Part shown: positions 6,854 to 13,647 of the stretch, in pieces
Position numbering within the stretch: position 1 is the stretch's first letter
Layout of the letters: each line of letters starts with the position of its first letter
Assembly: GCA_031552355.1 (NCBI GenBank)
Contig: JAVBMO010000022.1
Coordinates: forward strand, 1 to 21,272
Length of the DNA stretch: 21,272 nt
Reading direction: 5' to 3'
Source of the DNA: JAVBMO01 sp031552355
Lineage (GTDB): Bacteria; Bacteroidota; Bacteroidia; Bacteroidales; P3
Notes under the pieces: model-generated
What the model was told of the DNA's origin: nothing
What the model saw: only the letters and a program-made list of their open reading frames with translations
The model's database searches: none
Position numbers and translations under genes: made by a program

Positions 6854-8278
6854 ATGGGCGGTTTTTTTGGCGTTGTATCAAAACAAGCTTGTGTTTACGA
6901 CTTATTTTACGGGGTAGATTATCATTCCCATTTGGGAACCCGCAGAGCCGGTATGGTCACTTACCACAATGGCGAATTTGCCCGTTCAATCCACAGCATT
7001 GCTCGCGGATATTTCCGGAATAAATTCGAACCTGATTTGGATAAATTTGTTGGAAATTCAGGTATTGGCGTCATCAGCGACACGGATTCCCAACCTTTGT
7101 TGTTCAACTCTCATTTGGGAAAATTTGCTTTGGTTACAGTTGCCCGTATCAATAATCTAAAAGAACTTGAAAAAGAGCTTATTGAAAAAGGAATCCATTT
7201 TAGTGAATTAAGTTCCACACAGATTAACCAAACCGAATTGATTGCCTTGCTTATCATGCAGGGAAAAACCATAGAAGAAGGTATTCAAAACGTTTATAAT
7301 CACGTAGAAGGGTCTTGTTCCATGCTTCTTCTGACGGAAAATGGCATTATTGCTGCCCGCGACAAATATGGCAGAACACCGATTGTTATCGGTAAACGGA
7401 ACAATGCCTTCTGTGCAGCTTTCGAAAGTTGTTCATACCAAAACTTGGGTTTTGAAACAGAATACTTTTTGGGGCCGGCCGAAATTGTACATATTACTGC
7501 CGAAGGCTTTACCCAGTTAAAAAAGCCGGCCGAAAAATTGCAAATCTGTTCGTTCCTTTGGGTCTATTATGGCTATCCCGTAACGGATTATGAAGGTATC
7601 AGTGTGGATCAGGTGCGTTTCCGCATAGGCTCTCAAATGGGCGCCACGGAAGCAACCGAAGTGGATTTTGTTTCCCCTATTCCCGATTCAGGTATCGGTA
7701 TGGCCATGGGCTATGCCGAAAGTACTCACATGCCTTACCGCACCGGCGTGGTAAAATATACCCCGACATGGCCACGGAGCTTCACACCGCCTAATCAGGA
7801 AATGCGCGAATTGGTAGCCAAAATGAAGTTGATTGCGAACAAAGCATTGCTAAAAGGCCATTCGGCCATATTCTGCGACGATTCCATTGTCCGTGGAACA
7901 CAATTGAGAGACAATGTCGAAATTTTGTACAACTGCGGTGCAAAAGGGATTCATGTGAGAATCAGTGCGCCACCATTGCTTTTCCCTTGTGAATTTATTA
8001 ATTTCTCAGCCTCAAAATCCAAAATGGAATTGATTGCCCTGCGTTGCATAGAAGAATTGGAAGGAAGTCCCGAAAAGAATTTGGAACTGTATTTAGACTC
8101 TTCAACGCCACAGTATGAAAAAATGGTTGAATGTATCCGTAAAAAAGTCGGTGTGGATTCTTTGAAATTCAGCACTATGGATAATTTGGTAAAAGCCATT
8201 GGCTTACCCAAAGAACGCATTTGTACCCATTGTTTCGACGGTTCAAGTTGCGGAGGCTGCAAGTCAATTGAGAATTAA
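6854..8278 (+). CDS. PurF-like phosphoribosyltransferase lacking the glutaminase nucleophile
   Basis: The 474 residues have the two-domain layout of glutamine-PRPP amidotransferase: an N-terminal Ntn-hydrolase (class II glutaminase) domain, about 1-230, and a C-terminal type I phosphoribosyltransferase domain. The PRPP loop is intact, CDDSIVRGTQ at 341-350. Cysteines at the positions of the B. subtilis PurF [4Fe-4S] ligands are kept: C232 (LQICSF), C379 (LFPCEF), C457 and C460 (CTHC). The glutamine site is gone. The protein starts MGGFFG where PurF has Met-Cys-Gly, so the essential N-terminal Cys is Gly. The RYST motif is replaced (around GIGVISDTDS, 70-79) and the HNGN motif reads ARINN (97-101). 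It sits 155 bp upstream of purD, the next pathway step. I infer an ammonia-dependent, regulatory or repurposed PurF paralogue. Such proteins are, I believe, seen elsewhere in Bacteroidota, usually annotated plainly as amidophosphoribosyltransferase. Confidence 0.85.
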   Translation: MGGFFGVVSKQACVYDLFYGVDYHSHLGTRRAGMVTYHNGEFARSIHSIARGYFRNKFEPDLDKFVGNSGIGVISDTDSQPLLFNSHLGKFALVTVARINNLKELEKELIEKGIHFSELSSTQINQTELIALLIMQGKTIEEGIQNVYNHVEGSCSMLLLTENGIIAARDKYGRTPIVIGKRNNAFCAAFESCSYQNLGFETEYFLGPAEIVHITAEGFTQLKKPAEKLQICSFLWVYYGYPVTDYEGISVDQVRFRIGSQMGATEATEVDFVSPIPDSGIGMAMGYAESTHMPYRTGVVKYTPTWPRSFTPPNQEMRELVAKMKLIANKALLKGHSAIFCDDSIVRGTQLRDNVEILYNCGAKGIHVRISAPPLLFPCEFINFSASKSKMELIALRCIEELEGSPEKNLELYLDSSTPQYEKMVECIRKKVGVDSLKFSTMDNLVKAIGLPKERICTHCFDGSSCGGCKSIEN

Positions 8279-8318
8279 GAATAAAGCAGCCGTTTTAATG
8301 ACTAATGGAAAACCAATG

Positions 8319-8364
8319 CTTTGCGCTCTTTGTGAAAATCCTTTGTGCACTTTGCGGTAAAACT
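8319..8364. repeat. Dispersed 'TTTGCG' intergenic repeat
   Basis: The stretch consists of four near-copies of a CTTTGYGCNCTTTG-like unit (ctttgcgctctttgtg, then cctttgtgcactttgcgg) ending in GGTAAAAC. I know this kind of unit as a frequent spacer repeat in Bacteroidota genomes. It is followed at 8377-8395 by a TTCATCATTCATAA copy of the second repeat family. Confidence 0.45.
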
Positions 8365-8433
8365 GTTTTTAGTGTCGTTCATCATTCATAATTAAAGGAA
8401 TAACCAAATCAACAAATAAGCAAATACCCAAAA

Positions 8434-9714
8434 ATGAATATATTGCTATTAGGTTCTGGCGGAAGAGAACATGCTTTTGCCTATAAATTGGCTCAAAGTA
8501 AAAAAACGGAAACGCTGTATATTGCACCTGGAAATCCGGGAACAGCCCAATTGGGGATAAATATCGCCCTTGATATTACCAATTTTGAAAATCTTGCCGC
8601 TTTTTGCTTAGAAAAAAAAATAGAACTTTTGGTGGTGGGCCCCGAAGCACCATTGGTAAAAGGGATTTACGATTATTTTCAATCGAAAGAAGAACTGAAA
8701 TCTATTTTGTTAGTTGCGCCAAGCTTTAAAGGCGCTCAATTGGAAGGCAGTAAAGATTTTGCCAAACAATTCATGCAAGAGCACAATATTCCGACAGCAA
8801 AATACAAAACCATCACCAAGGAAAATTTGGAAGAAGGCCTTGCTTTTTTGGAAAGTCTGCCTGCGCCTTATGTTCTGAAAGCCGATGGATTGGCTGCAGG
8901 AAAAGGCGTTGTCATTCCCGATACTTTGGAAGAAGCTAAAAATATTCTTCAGGAAATGATTTTGGAATCTAAATTCGGCGAAGCCTCTCAAAAAGTGGTT
9001 ATCGAAGAATTTATGAGAGGCATTGAATTGTCTGTTTTTGTGCTTACCGACGGCAAAGAATATTTGATTTTGCCTACGGCCAAAGATTACAAACGTATTG
9101 GCGAAGGCGATACCGGTTTGAATACAGGAGGCATGGGCGCCGTAAGTCCGGTTCCTTTTGCCGACGAAGTTTTTATGCAAAAAGTGGAACAACGTATTGT
9201 CATTCCGACCATTCAAGGTTTGCAAAAAGAAAACATAGAATACCAAGGTTTTATTTTTATCGGACTGATGAATGTACAGGGCAATCCGTTTGTGGTGGAA
9301 TACAATGTTCGCATGGGCGATCCCGAAACCGAGGCCGTTTTTCCCAGAATAGAATCCGATTTGGCCGAACTGCTCTATGCCGCGGCTTCCAAACAGTTGA
9401 AATCTGTGGAATTGAAAGTAAATCCACAATTTGCTACTACGGTGGTTTTGGTTTCCGGCGGTTATCCGGAAGATTTCAAAAAAGGAATGAAGATTGAAAA
9501 TGCAGAAGCTTCAGAAAGTCTTGTTTTTCATGCAGGTACAGCATCAAATGGTGAAGACCTTTTGACAAGTGGCGGACGTGTTTTTGCTGTCACCTCTTTG
9601 GGTAACAGCATTAAAGAAGCGTTGGCAAAAAGTTTTAAAACGGCGGAAAATATCCGTTACGAAGGGAAATACTACCGTAAAGATATTGGGAAAGACCTTC
9701 TGAACTATGAATGA
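8434..9714 (+). CDS. purD: Phosphoribosylamine-glycine ligase
   Basis: PurD joins glycine to phosphoribosylamine using ATP, the second step of de novo purine synthesis, directly after the PurF reaction. The 426-residue length is standard. The N domain carries GSGGREHA (7-14) and VVGPEAPL (67-74). The ATP-grasp part has YVLKADGLAAGKGVV (146-160), GGMGAVSP (232-239) and the metal-binding NVRMGDPETE (291-300). The C domain ends at the TGA at 9712-9714. There is an A9 tract at 8612-8620 that keeps frame. Placement after the PurF-like gene on the same strand suggests a purine pair, but a 155-bp gap with repeats lies between. The murD-like gene follows after 13 bp and is probably co-transcribed. 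Confidence 0.96.
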   Translation: MNILLLGSGGREHAFAYKLAQSKKTETLYIAPGNPGTAQLGINIALDITNFENLAAFCLEKKIELLVVGPEAPLVKGIYDYFQSKEELKSILLVAPSFKGAQLEGSKDFAKQFMQEHNIPTAKYKTITKENLEEGLAFLESLPAPYVLKADGLAAGKGVVIPDTLEEAKNILQEMILESKFGEASQKVVIEEFMRGIELSVFVLTDGKEYLILPTAKDYKRIGEGDTGLNTGGMGAVSPVPFADEVFMQKVEQRIVIPTIQGLQKENIEYQGFIFIGLMNVQGNPFVVEYNVRMGDPETEAVFPRIESDLAELLYAAASKQLKSVELKVNPQFATTVVLVSGGYPEDFKKGMKIENAEASESLVFHAGTASNGEDLLTSGGRVFAVTSLGNSIKEALAKSFKTAENIRYEGKYYRKDIGKDLLNYE

Positions 9715-9735
9715 TGAGCGATGAACTATGAATGA
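9702..9735 (+). repeat. 13-bp direct repeat spanning the purD stop and murD-like start
   Basis: GAACTATGAATGA occurs at 9702-9714, containing the purD stop, and again at 9723-9735, containing the murD-like ATG at 9728. The two copies are 21 bp apart. TATGAATGATGA at 9706-9717 is the reverse complement of the TCATCATTCATA core of the spacer repeats at 2976 and 8378. Confidence 0.8.
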
Positions 9736-11137
9736 GTTTTTTCGTAAAAATAGAGCATTGGAAGAAATCAAAAACAGATTTCAGGATAAGCGTATTCTGA
9801 TTTTGGGTTTTGGGCGCGAAGGCATTTCATCTTACCGTTTTTTCAGGGAGCTTTTTCCGGGAAAGCAAATTGGTATTGCCGATCAAAATGAAGTTTCCGT
9901 AAAAAATATTCCTGAAATAGATAAAAATTTAGTGGATTTTTATTCAGGGGAATCTTTTCTCGACCAAGCCAATTCTTACGATGTAATTCTCAAAAGCCCG
10001 GGTATTTCCATAAAAAGCATTGAAAATAAGCTGGATATTAGCAAACTTGACTCCCAAGCCAATTTATTTTTGCAATATTTTGGCAAGCAAACCATCGGCA
10101 TTACGGGTACCAAAGGCAAAAGCACCACCACTTTTTTGACATACGAAACGCTGAAAAATACTTTTCACGACAGGGTTTTATTGGCAGGAAACATGGGAAT
10201 TCCTTTTTTCGACATCCTGAAATCTATCAATGATGACAGTTTGATTGTCTGTGAATTTTCTTCGCACCAGTTACAGCAAGTAAAGTATTCACCTCATATT
10301 TCCATTTTGTTGAATATTTTCCAGGAACATTTAGACCATTATCATTCCTACGATGAATATATTGATTCCAAGTTTAATATTGCCAATTTTCAACAACAGG
10401 ACGATTATTTTATCTATTGTCAAGACCATCAATTGGTTTCAGAACGGGTTTCTCAAAATCCATTTCGTTCCCAAACTTTTTCTTATTCCGTTCAAAATCC
10501 TGTCTCAAATGGATGTTTCCTCGAAAATAATGCCATTATTTTTGAAACTCCGGCAGGAAAAGAAGAAATCCACAACCTTCGCCAGCCACTTCTTTTGAAA
10601 GGTTTGCACAATTTGGGAAATGCGTTGGCAGTTACTGTGGTGGCTAAAATTCTAGGAATAGAAAATACCAAAATTTCTGAATCTTTGACTTCGTTTCGCG
10701 GACTGCCTCATCGTTTGGAATATGTCGGAACCATAGACGGAATTTCGTTTTACAACGATTCCATTTCCACCATTTCCGAAGCGGCAATGGTTGCCATAAA
10801 TTCATTGGAGCATGTGTCCACTTTGATTTTGGGCGGCTTCGACCGTGGAATTGATTATGCAGGATTGGCAGCTTTTCTACATAAATCGAAATTGAAAAAC
10901 ATAGCCTTTACAGGTTCTGCCGGAGAAAGAATCAAAGCCGAAATGGAAAAAATCGGAACAATAAAACAAGTATTTATTGTTGAAAATGACTACCAAAAAA
11001 TCATTGATTGGTGTTTTCAAGTAACTTCACAAAATGAAACTTGCTTGTTGTCGCCGGCTGCCGCCAGTTTCGACCAATTCAAAAACTTTGAAGAACGCGG
11101 TGATTTTTTTAGAAAAATGGTATTGGCTCACCAATAA
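9728..11137 (+). CDS. MurD-family UDP-MurNAc-Ala-glutamate ligase (atypical substrate motif)
   Basis: Mur ligases add amino acids to UDP-MurNAc precursors in the cytoplasm. MurD adds glutamate to UDP-MurNAc-L-Ala. The 469-residue protein shows the whole family plan. A Rossmann-like N domain has ILGFGREG (25-32). The central ATPase domain has the P-loop GTKGKSTTT (127-135) and HLDHYHSYDEY (201-211). In the linker to the C domain FRGLPHRLEYVG (323-334) is followed by YNDSIST (342-348). The C domain has LGGFDRGIDY (368-377) and SPAAASFDQFKNFEERGDFF (442-461), which is close to the MurD consensus. The oddity is NDSIST where textbook MurD reads NDSKAT. This places it in a divergent MurD branch, possibly MurD2-like. 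The start at 9728 lies inside a repeat, 13 bp after purD. Confidence 0.85.
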   Translation: MNEFFRKNRALEEIKNRFQDKRILILGFGREGISSYRFFRELFPGKQIGIADQNEVSVKNIPEIDKNLVDFYSGESFLDQANSYDVILKSPGISIKSIENKLDISKLDSQANLFLQYFGKQTIGITGTKGKSTTTFLTYETLKNTFHDRVLLAGNMGIPFFDILKSINDDSLIVCEFSSHQLQQVKYSPHISILLNIFQEHLDHYHSYDEYIDSKFNIANFQQQDDYFIYCQDHQLVSERVSQNPFRSQTFSYSVQNPVSNGCFLENNAIIFETPAGKEEIHNLRQPLLLKGLHNLGNALAVTVVAKILGIENTKISESLTSFRGLPHRLEYVGTIDGISFYNDSISTISEAAMVAINSLEHVSTLILGGFDRGIDYAGLAAFLHKSKLKNIAFTGSAGERIKAEMEKIGTIKQVFIVENDYQKIIDWCFQVTSQNETCLLSPAAASFDQFKNFEERGDFFRKMVLAHQ

Positions 11138-11140
11138 AAT

Positions 11141-11827
11141 TTATTCGTTCAAATTCCAGTCGATAGGCTGCAAACCTTTTTCTGCAAGATATTGGTTTGC
11201 CAAAGAAAAATGCTTACATCCTAAAAATCCTCTGTGTGCCGAAAGCGGCGAAGGGTGAACGGTTTTCAATACGCAATGTTTTTGCGTGTCGATAAACTTT
11301 TCCTTGGAAATGGCGTAGCTTCCCCAAAGCAGAAAAACAATGTTTTCGCGTTTTTCGGAAAGTAATTTAATGACTTCATCCGTAAAGGTTTCCCATCCAT
11401 GATTTTGATGCGAGCCTGCCTGCGCTTCGCGAACCGTCAAAGTGGCGTTGAGCAGTAATACACCTTGTTTTGCCCATTTTTCCAAATTGCCGCTTTCAGG
11501 TGCAGGGAAGCCCAAATCGGCTTCCACTTCTTTCAAAATATTAATCAAAGACGGCGGTTTGCGGATGCCCGCAGGAACCGAAAAACTCAATCCGTGCGCT
11601 TGCCCGGGGCCATGGTAGGGGTCTTGTCCCAAAATAACAACTTTCACATCTTGAAAAGGTGCAAAATCGAAAGCTGAAAAAATGTGGCTTCCCTTGGGGT
11701 AAATTCTATATTTTTGACGTTCATCAACCAAAAATTCTTTCAGCGAAGCAAAATAATCTTTGGCAAATTCGTCTTTCAGGATTTCTTTCCACGAGTTTTC
11801 TATTTTAGGGTCAAGAATTGTTGTCAT
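11141..11827 (-). CDS. ung: Uracil-DNA glycosylase, family 1
   Basis: Ung removes uracil from DNA to start base excision repair. With a start at 11827 the protein has 228 residues, the usual size. A longer frame to 11947 adds 40 residues of low-quality sequence and would overlap the promoter box at 11842-11849, so it is rejected. Motifs are all present: the water-activating loop GQDPYH (67-72), LLLNATLTV (124-132), the region 139-147 (SHQNHGWET), LLWGSYA (166-172) and the DNA-intercalating HPSPLSAHRGF (191-201). Its stop codon lies 3 bp from the stop of the murD-like gene on the other strand, so the two genes end tail to tail with no room for a separate terminator. Confidence 0.97.
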   Translation of the reverse strand: MTTILDPKIENSWKEILKDEFAKDYFASLKEFLVDERQKYRIYPKGSHIFSAFDFAPFQDVKVVILGQDPYHGPGQAHGLSFSVPAGIRKPPSLINILKEVEADLGFPAPESGNLEKWAKQGVLLLNATLTVREAQAGSHQNHGWETFTDEVIKLLSEKRENIVFLLWGSYAISKEKFIDTQKHCVLKTVHPSPLSAHRGFLGCKHFSLANQYLAEKGLQPIDWNLNE

Positions 11828-11841
11828 TGCTTTTTTTCTTG

Positions 11842-11849
11842 CAAATTTA
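11842..11849 (-). promoter_or_regulatory. -7 box for ung
   Basis: On the minus strand the sequence reads TAAATTTG followed by CAAG, matching TAnnTTTG. It ends 14 bp before the ung ATG at 11827, implying a very short leader. No clear TTG -33 element was found. Confidence 0.55.
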
Positions 11850-11911
11850 CGAAAAACAGAGGAAAAGGAATCGTTGTTATTGTTTGTTAAAAAAGATTTG
11901 TCAAACTTCTG

Positions 11912-11919
11912 TACCTTTG
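11912..11919 (+). promoter_or_regulatory. -7 box for rpe
   Basis: TACCTTTG followed by CAGG matches TAnnTTTG and lies 41 bp before the rpe ATG. The nearest suitable TTG (11884-11886) is 25 bp upstream, slightly beyond the usual spacing. Confidence 0.55.
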
Positions 11920-11960
11920 CAGGGAAATTCCATGTAAAACACAGCAAAAACGACGATTAA

Positions 11961-12611
11961 ATGACAACTTTAATATCACCGTCTTTACTTTCTGCCGATT
12001 TTGGCAATCTTGCCCACGACATACAAATGGTAAACGAAAGCGCCGCTGATTGGCTGCATATCGATGTAATGGATGGTGTTTTTGTTCCGAATATATCTTA
12101 TGGACAACCCATTGTAAAACATATTAAAAAACACGCTAAGAAACCGTTGGATGTGCATTTGATGATTATGGATCCTGACCGTTATTTCAATTCTTTTAAA
12201 GAAGCCGGTGCAGATATTTTAACGGTTCATTATGAGGCTTGTACACATTTACATCGCTCCATTGCCCGCATCAAGGAATTGGATATGAAAGCCGGTGTCG
12301 TTTTGAATCCACATACACCGGTAATGCTGTTGAAGGATATTTTGCGTGATTGCGATATGGTTTTGTTAATGTCTGTAAACCCGGGTTTTGGGGGACAAAA
12401 ATTTATAGAACAAACCTATGAGAAAATTTCAGATTTGAAAGAAATGTGCTTGAAAAAAAGTCCCAATTGTTTGATAGAAATCGATGGCGGCGTGGATTTA
12501 ATCAATGCTAAAAAGCTGGTAGAAACCGGTGCTGATGTTTTGGTTGCCGGAAATGCCATTTTTGCTTCCGAAAATCCTAAGGCTACCATCGAAAAAATGA
12601 AAGGATTGTAA
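11961..12611 (+). CDS. rpe: Ribulose-phosphate 3-epimerase
   Basis: Rpe interconverts ribulose 5-phosphate and xylulose 5-phosphate in the pentose phosphate pathway. The 216-residue TIM barrel has the normal length and all expected marks. These are the N-terminal ISPSLLSADF (5-14) and the metal-binding H33 and D35 in HIDVMDG. H66 lies in DVHLM. The phosphate-side loop MSVNPGFGGQKF is at 137-148 and D175 lies in EIDGGV. VAGNAIF at 195-201 closes the phosphate site. The ATG directly follows TTAA, with no Shine-Dalgarno sequence, as is usual for the phylum. It has its own promoter box and is separated by 142 bp from the next gene, with no operon partner obvious. Confidence 0.97.
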   Translation: MTTLISPSLLSADFGNLAHDIQMVNESAADWLHIDVMDGVFVPNISYGQPIVKHIKKHAKKPLDVHLMIMDPDRYFNSFKEAGADILTVHYEACTHLHRSIARIKELDMKAGVVLNPHTPVMLLKDILRDCDMVLLMSVNPGFGGQKFIEQTYEKISDLKEMCLKKSPNCLIEIDGGVDLINAKKLVETGADVLVAGNAIFASENPKATIEKMKGL

Positions 12612-12753
12612 AGTTTTTGAATGAGAATAAAATATTTAAACCAAGAAGAATCTCGTTTGTTGATAAAAGAGACTACACAATTAAATAAAATGAATACTTT
12701 TTGAGAAAAGAATTTTGTATCATTGTAAAATATTTTGATAGCACAGTTTTTGT

Positions 12754-13329
12754 ATGGGAAAAATCAAATTAAGGCCTTTTGCAATTATTCCTAGTTATTC
12801 CACGTCGAGCGCCTATACTCTAGTCCTTGCCGAAATGGAAGGGAACAGGAAATTGCCCGTTGTTATAGGCGAAGGCGAAGCCCAAGCAATTGCCCTTGAT
12901 TTGGAAAATATAAAACCGCCACGCCCTTTGACGCACGAGTTGATGAAAACCATCATGCTGTCATTTAATCTTACAGTTGCAGAAATTACCATAGAACGTT
13001 TCCACGAAGGGATTTTTTATTCCACGGTTTCTGTTTTGGACCAAGACGGCAATTATAGGGACATTGATGCAAGAACTTCTGATGCCATTGCCATGGCGCT
13101 GAAATTCAATTGTTCTATTTTTGCCACAGAGCAGGTTTTGGAAGAAGCCGCAATTATTCTCGAACAACCCGAATTTAAGGAAGAAATGGCCGAAGAAACT
13201 AAGGAAAACGATTTGACAACGATGAGTCTTGAACATTTGAGCCAACTTTTGAAAGAGGCCGAAAGCAACGAAGAATATGAAGATGCTTCGAAGATAATGG
13301 CCGAAATAGAAAGAAGGAAACATCTGTAA
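12754..13329 (+). CDS. Bifunctional nuclease (BFN/DUF151) domain protein with C-terminal UVR motif
   Basis: The 191-residue protein begins with a BFN (DUF151) domain, about residues 1-135. Its marks are LPVVIGEGEAQAIALDLE (34-51), RPLTHEL (57-63) and DARTSDAIAMALKF (105-118). An acidic linker follows (140-153), then a UvrB/UvrC-type helical hairpin (158-190: LSQLLKEAESNEEYEDASKI core). The BFN family is named after plant proteins with DNase/RNase activity; the role of the bacterial members is poorly known. UVR motifs mediate protein contacts in UvrB, UvrC and McsA. The pair is recurrent in Bacteroidota as far as I recall. A partner is not evident here. The start gives MGKIKLRPFAI, which matches the domain's normal beginning. 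Confidence 0.85.
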   Translation: MGKIKLRPFAIIPSYSTSSAYTLVLAEMEGNRKLPVVIGEGEAQAIALDLENIKPPRPLTHELMKTIMLSFNLTVAEITIERFHEGIFYSTVSVLDQDGNYRDIDARTSDAIAMALKFNCSIFATEQVLEEAAIILEQPEFKEEMAEETKENDLTTMSLEHLSQLLKEAESNEEYEDASKIMAEIERRKHL

Positions 13330-13355
13330 AATGGATATTTGACAAGGATTTTCCA

Positions 13356-13535
13356 ATGAAAATAGTTTTAGCCGCCATTGTTTTATTCCTATTCTATAAA
13401 TTTTTCGGGCGTTTTCTTATGAAAAAATATGTGAACTGGAAGCAAAAGAAAGACAAAGAAAAATTTTTGAAAGAAAATCCGCAGATAGACAAAGAAAATT
13501 TTAAATCCAAAGTAAATATACGTCGGCGAAGATAA
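13356..13535 (+). CDS. Small membrane protein, DUF4834-like
   Basis: This short gene of 59 residues lies 26 bp after the BFN/UVR gene on the same strand, so it is probably in the same transcript. It begins with a hydrophobic helix (MKIVLAAIVLFLFYKFFGRF), then a basic stretch KKYVNWKQKKDKEKF, and ends SKVNIRRRR. One N-terminal membrane helix followed by a basic tail with an 'xVxIRxxR'-like end is the look of the small DUF4834 proteins of Bacteroidota, though these are usually longer. Function is unknown. The coding character (Lys/Glu-rich, sensible codons, close spacing) supports it as real. Confidence 0.6.
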   Translation: MKIVLAAIVLFLFYKFFGRFLMKKYVNWKQKKDKEKFLKENPQIDKENFKSKVNIRRRR

Positions 13536-13647
13536 ATTCTAAAATTTAACAATCGGAAAATTTGAAAATGAAAGAACCAAAATCATTGTCAATTTTGAAA
13601 ACAGCTAAATCTGTCAAAAAAAACATCTGATCTATAGTCCGATACCA

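Noticed and set aside
8298..8360. 20-residue Cys-containing reading frame MTNGKPMLCALCENPLCTLR
   Set aside because: It is made by the TTTGCG spacer repeat, which explains the cysteines.
8612..8620. A9 tract in purD as a possible phase-variation site
   Set aside because: Poly-A runs encoding Lys are common in an AT-rich genome, purD is housekeeping, and the frame is intact.
8710..9429. 239-codon minus-strand frame opposite purD
   Set aside because: Antisense shadow of purD. Its composition is Phe/His/Asn-rich with no motif.
11828..11947. 40-codon N-terminal extension of ung
   Set aside because: Composition is poor, family length is matched without it, and a -7 box for ung lies inside it.
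12621..12704. 27-residue reading frame between rpe and the BFN gene
   Set aside because: Too short, low complexity, and no context or motif supports translation.
13568..13630. 20-residue reading frame after the 59-aa membrane protein
   Set aside because: Lys/Ser-rich, no motif, and in AT-rich spacer. It cannot be separated from chance.
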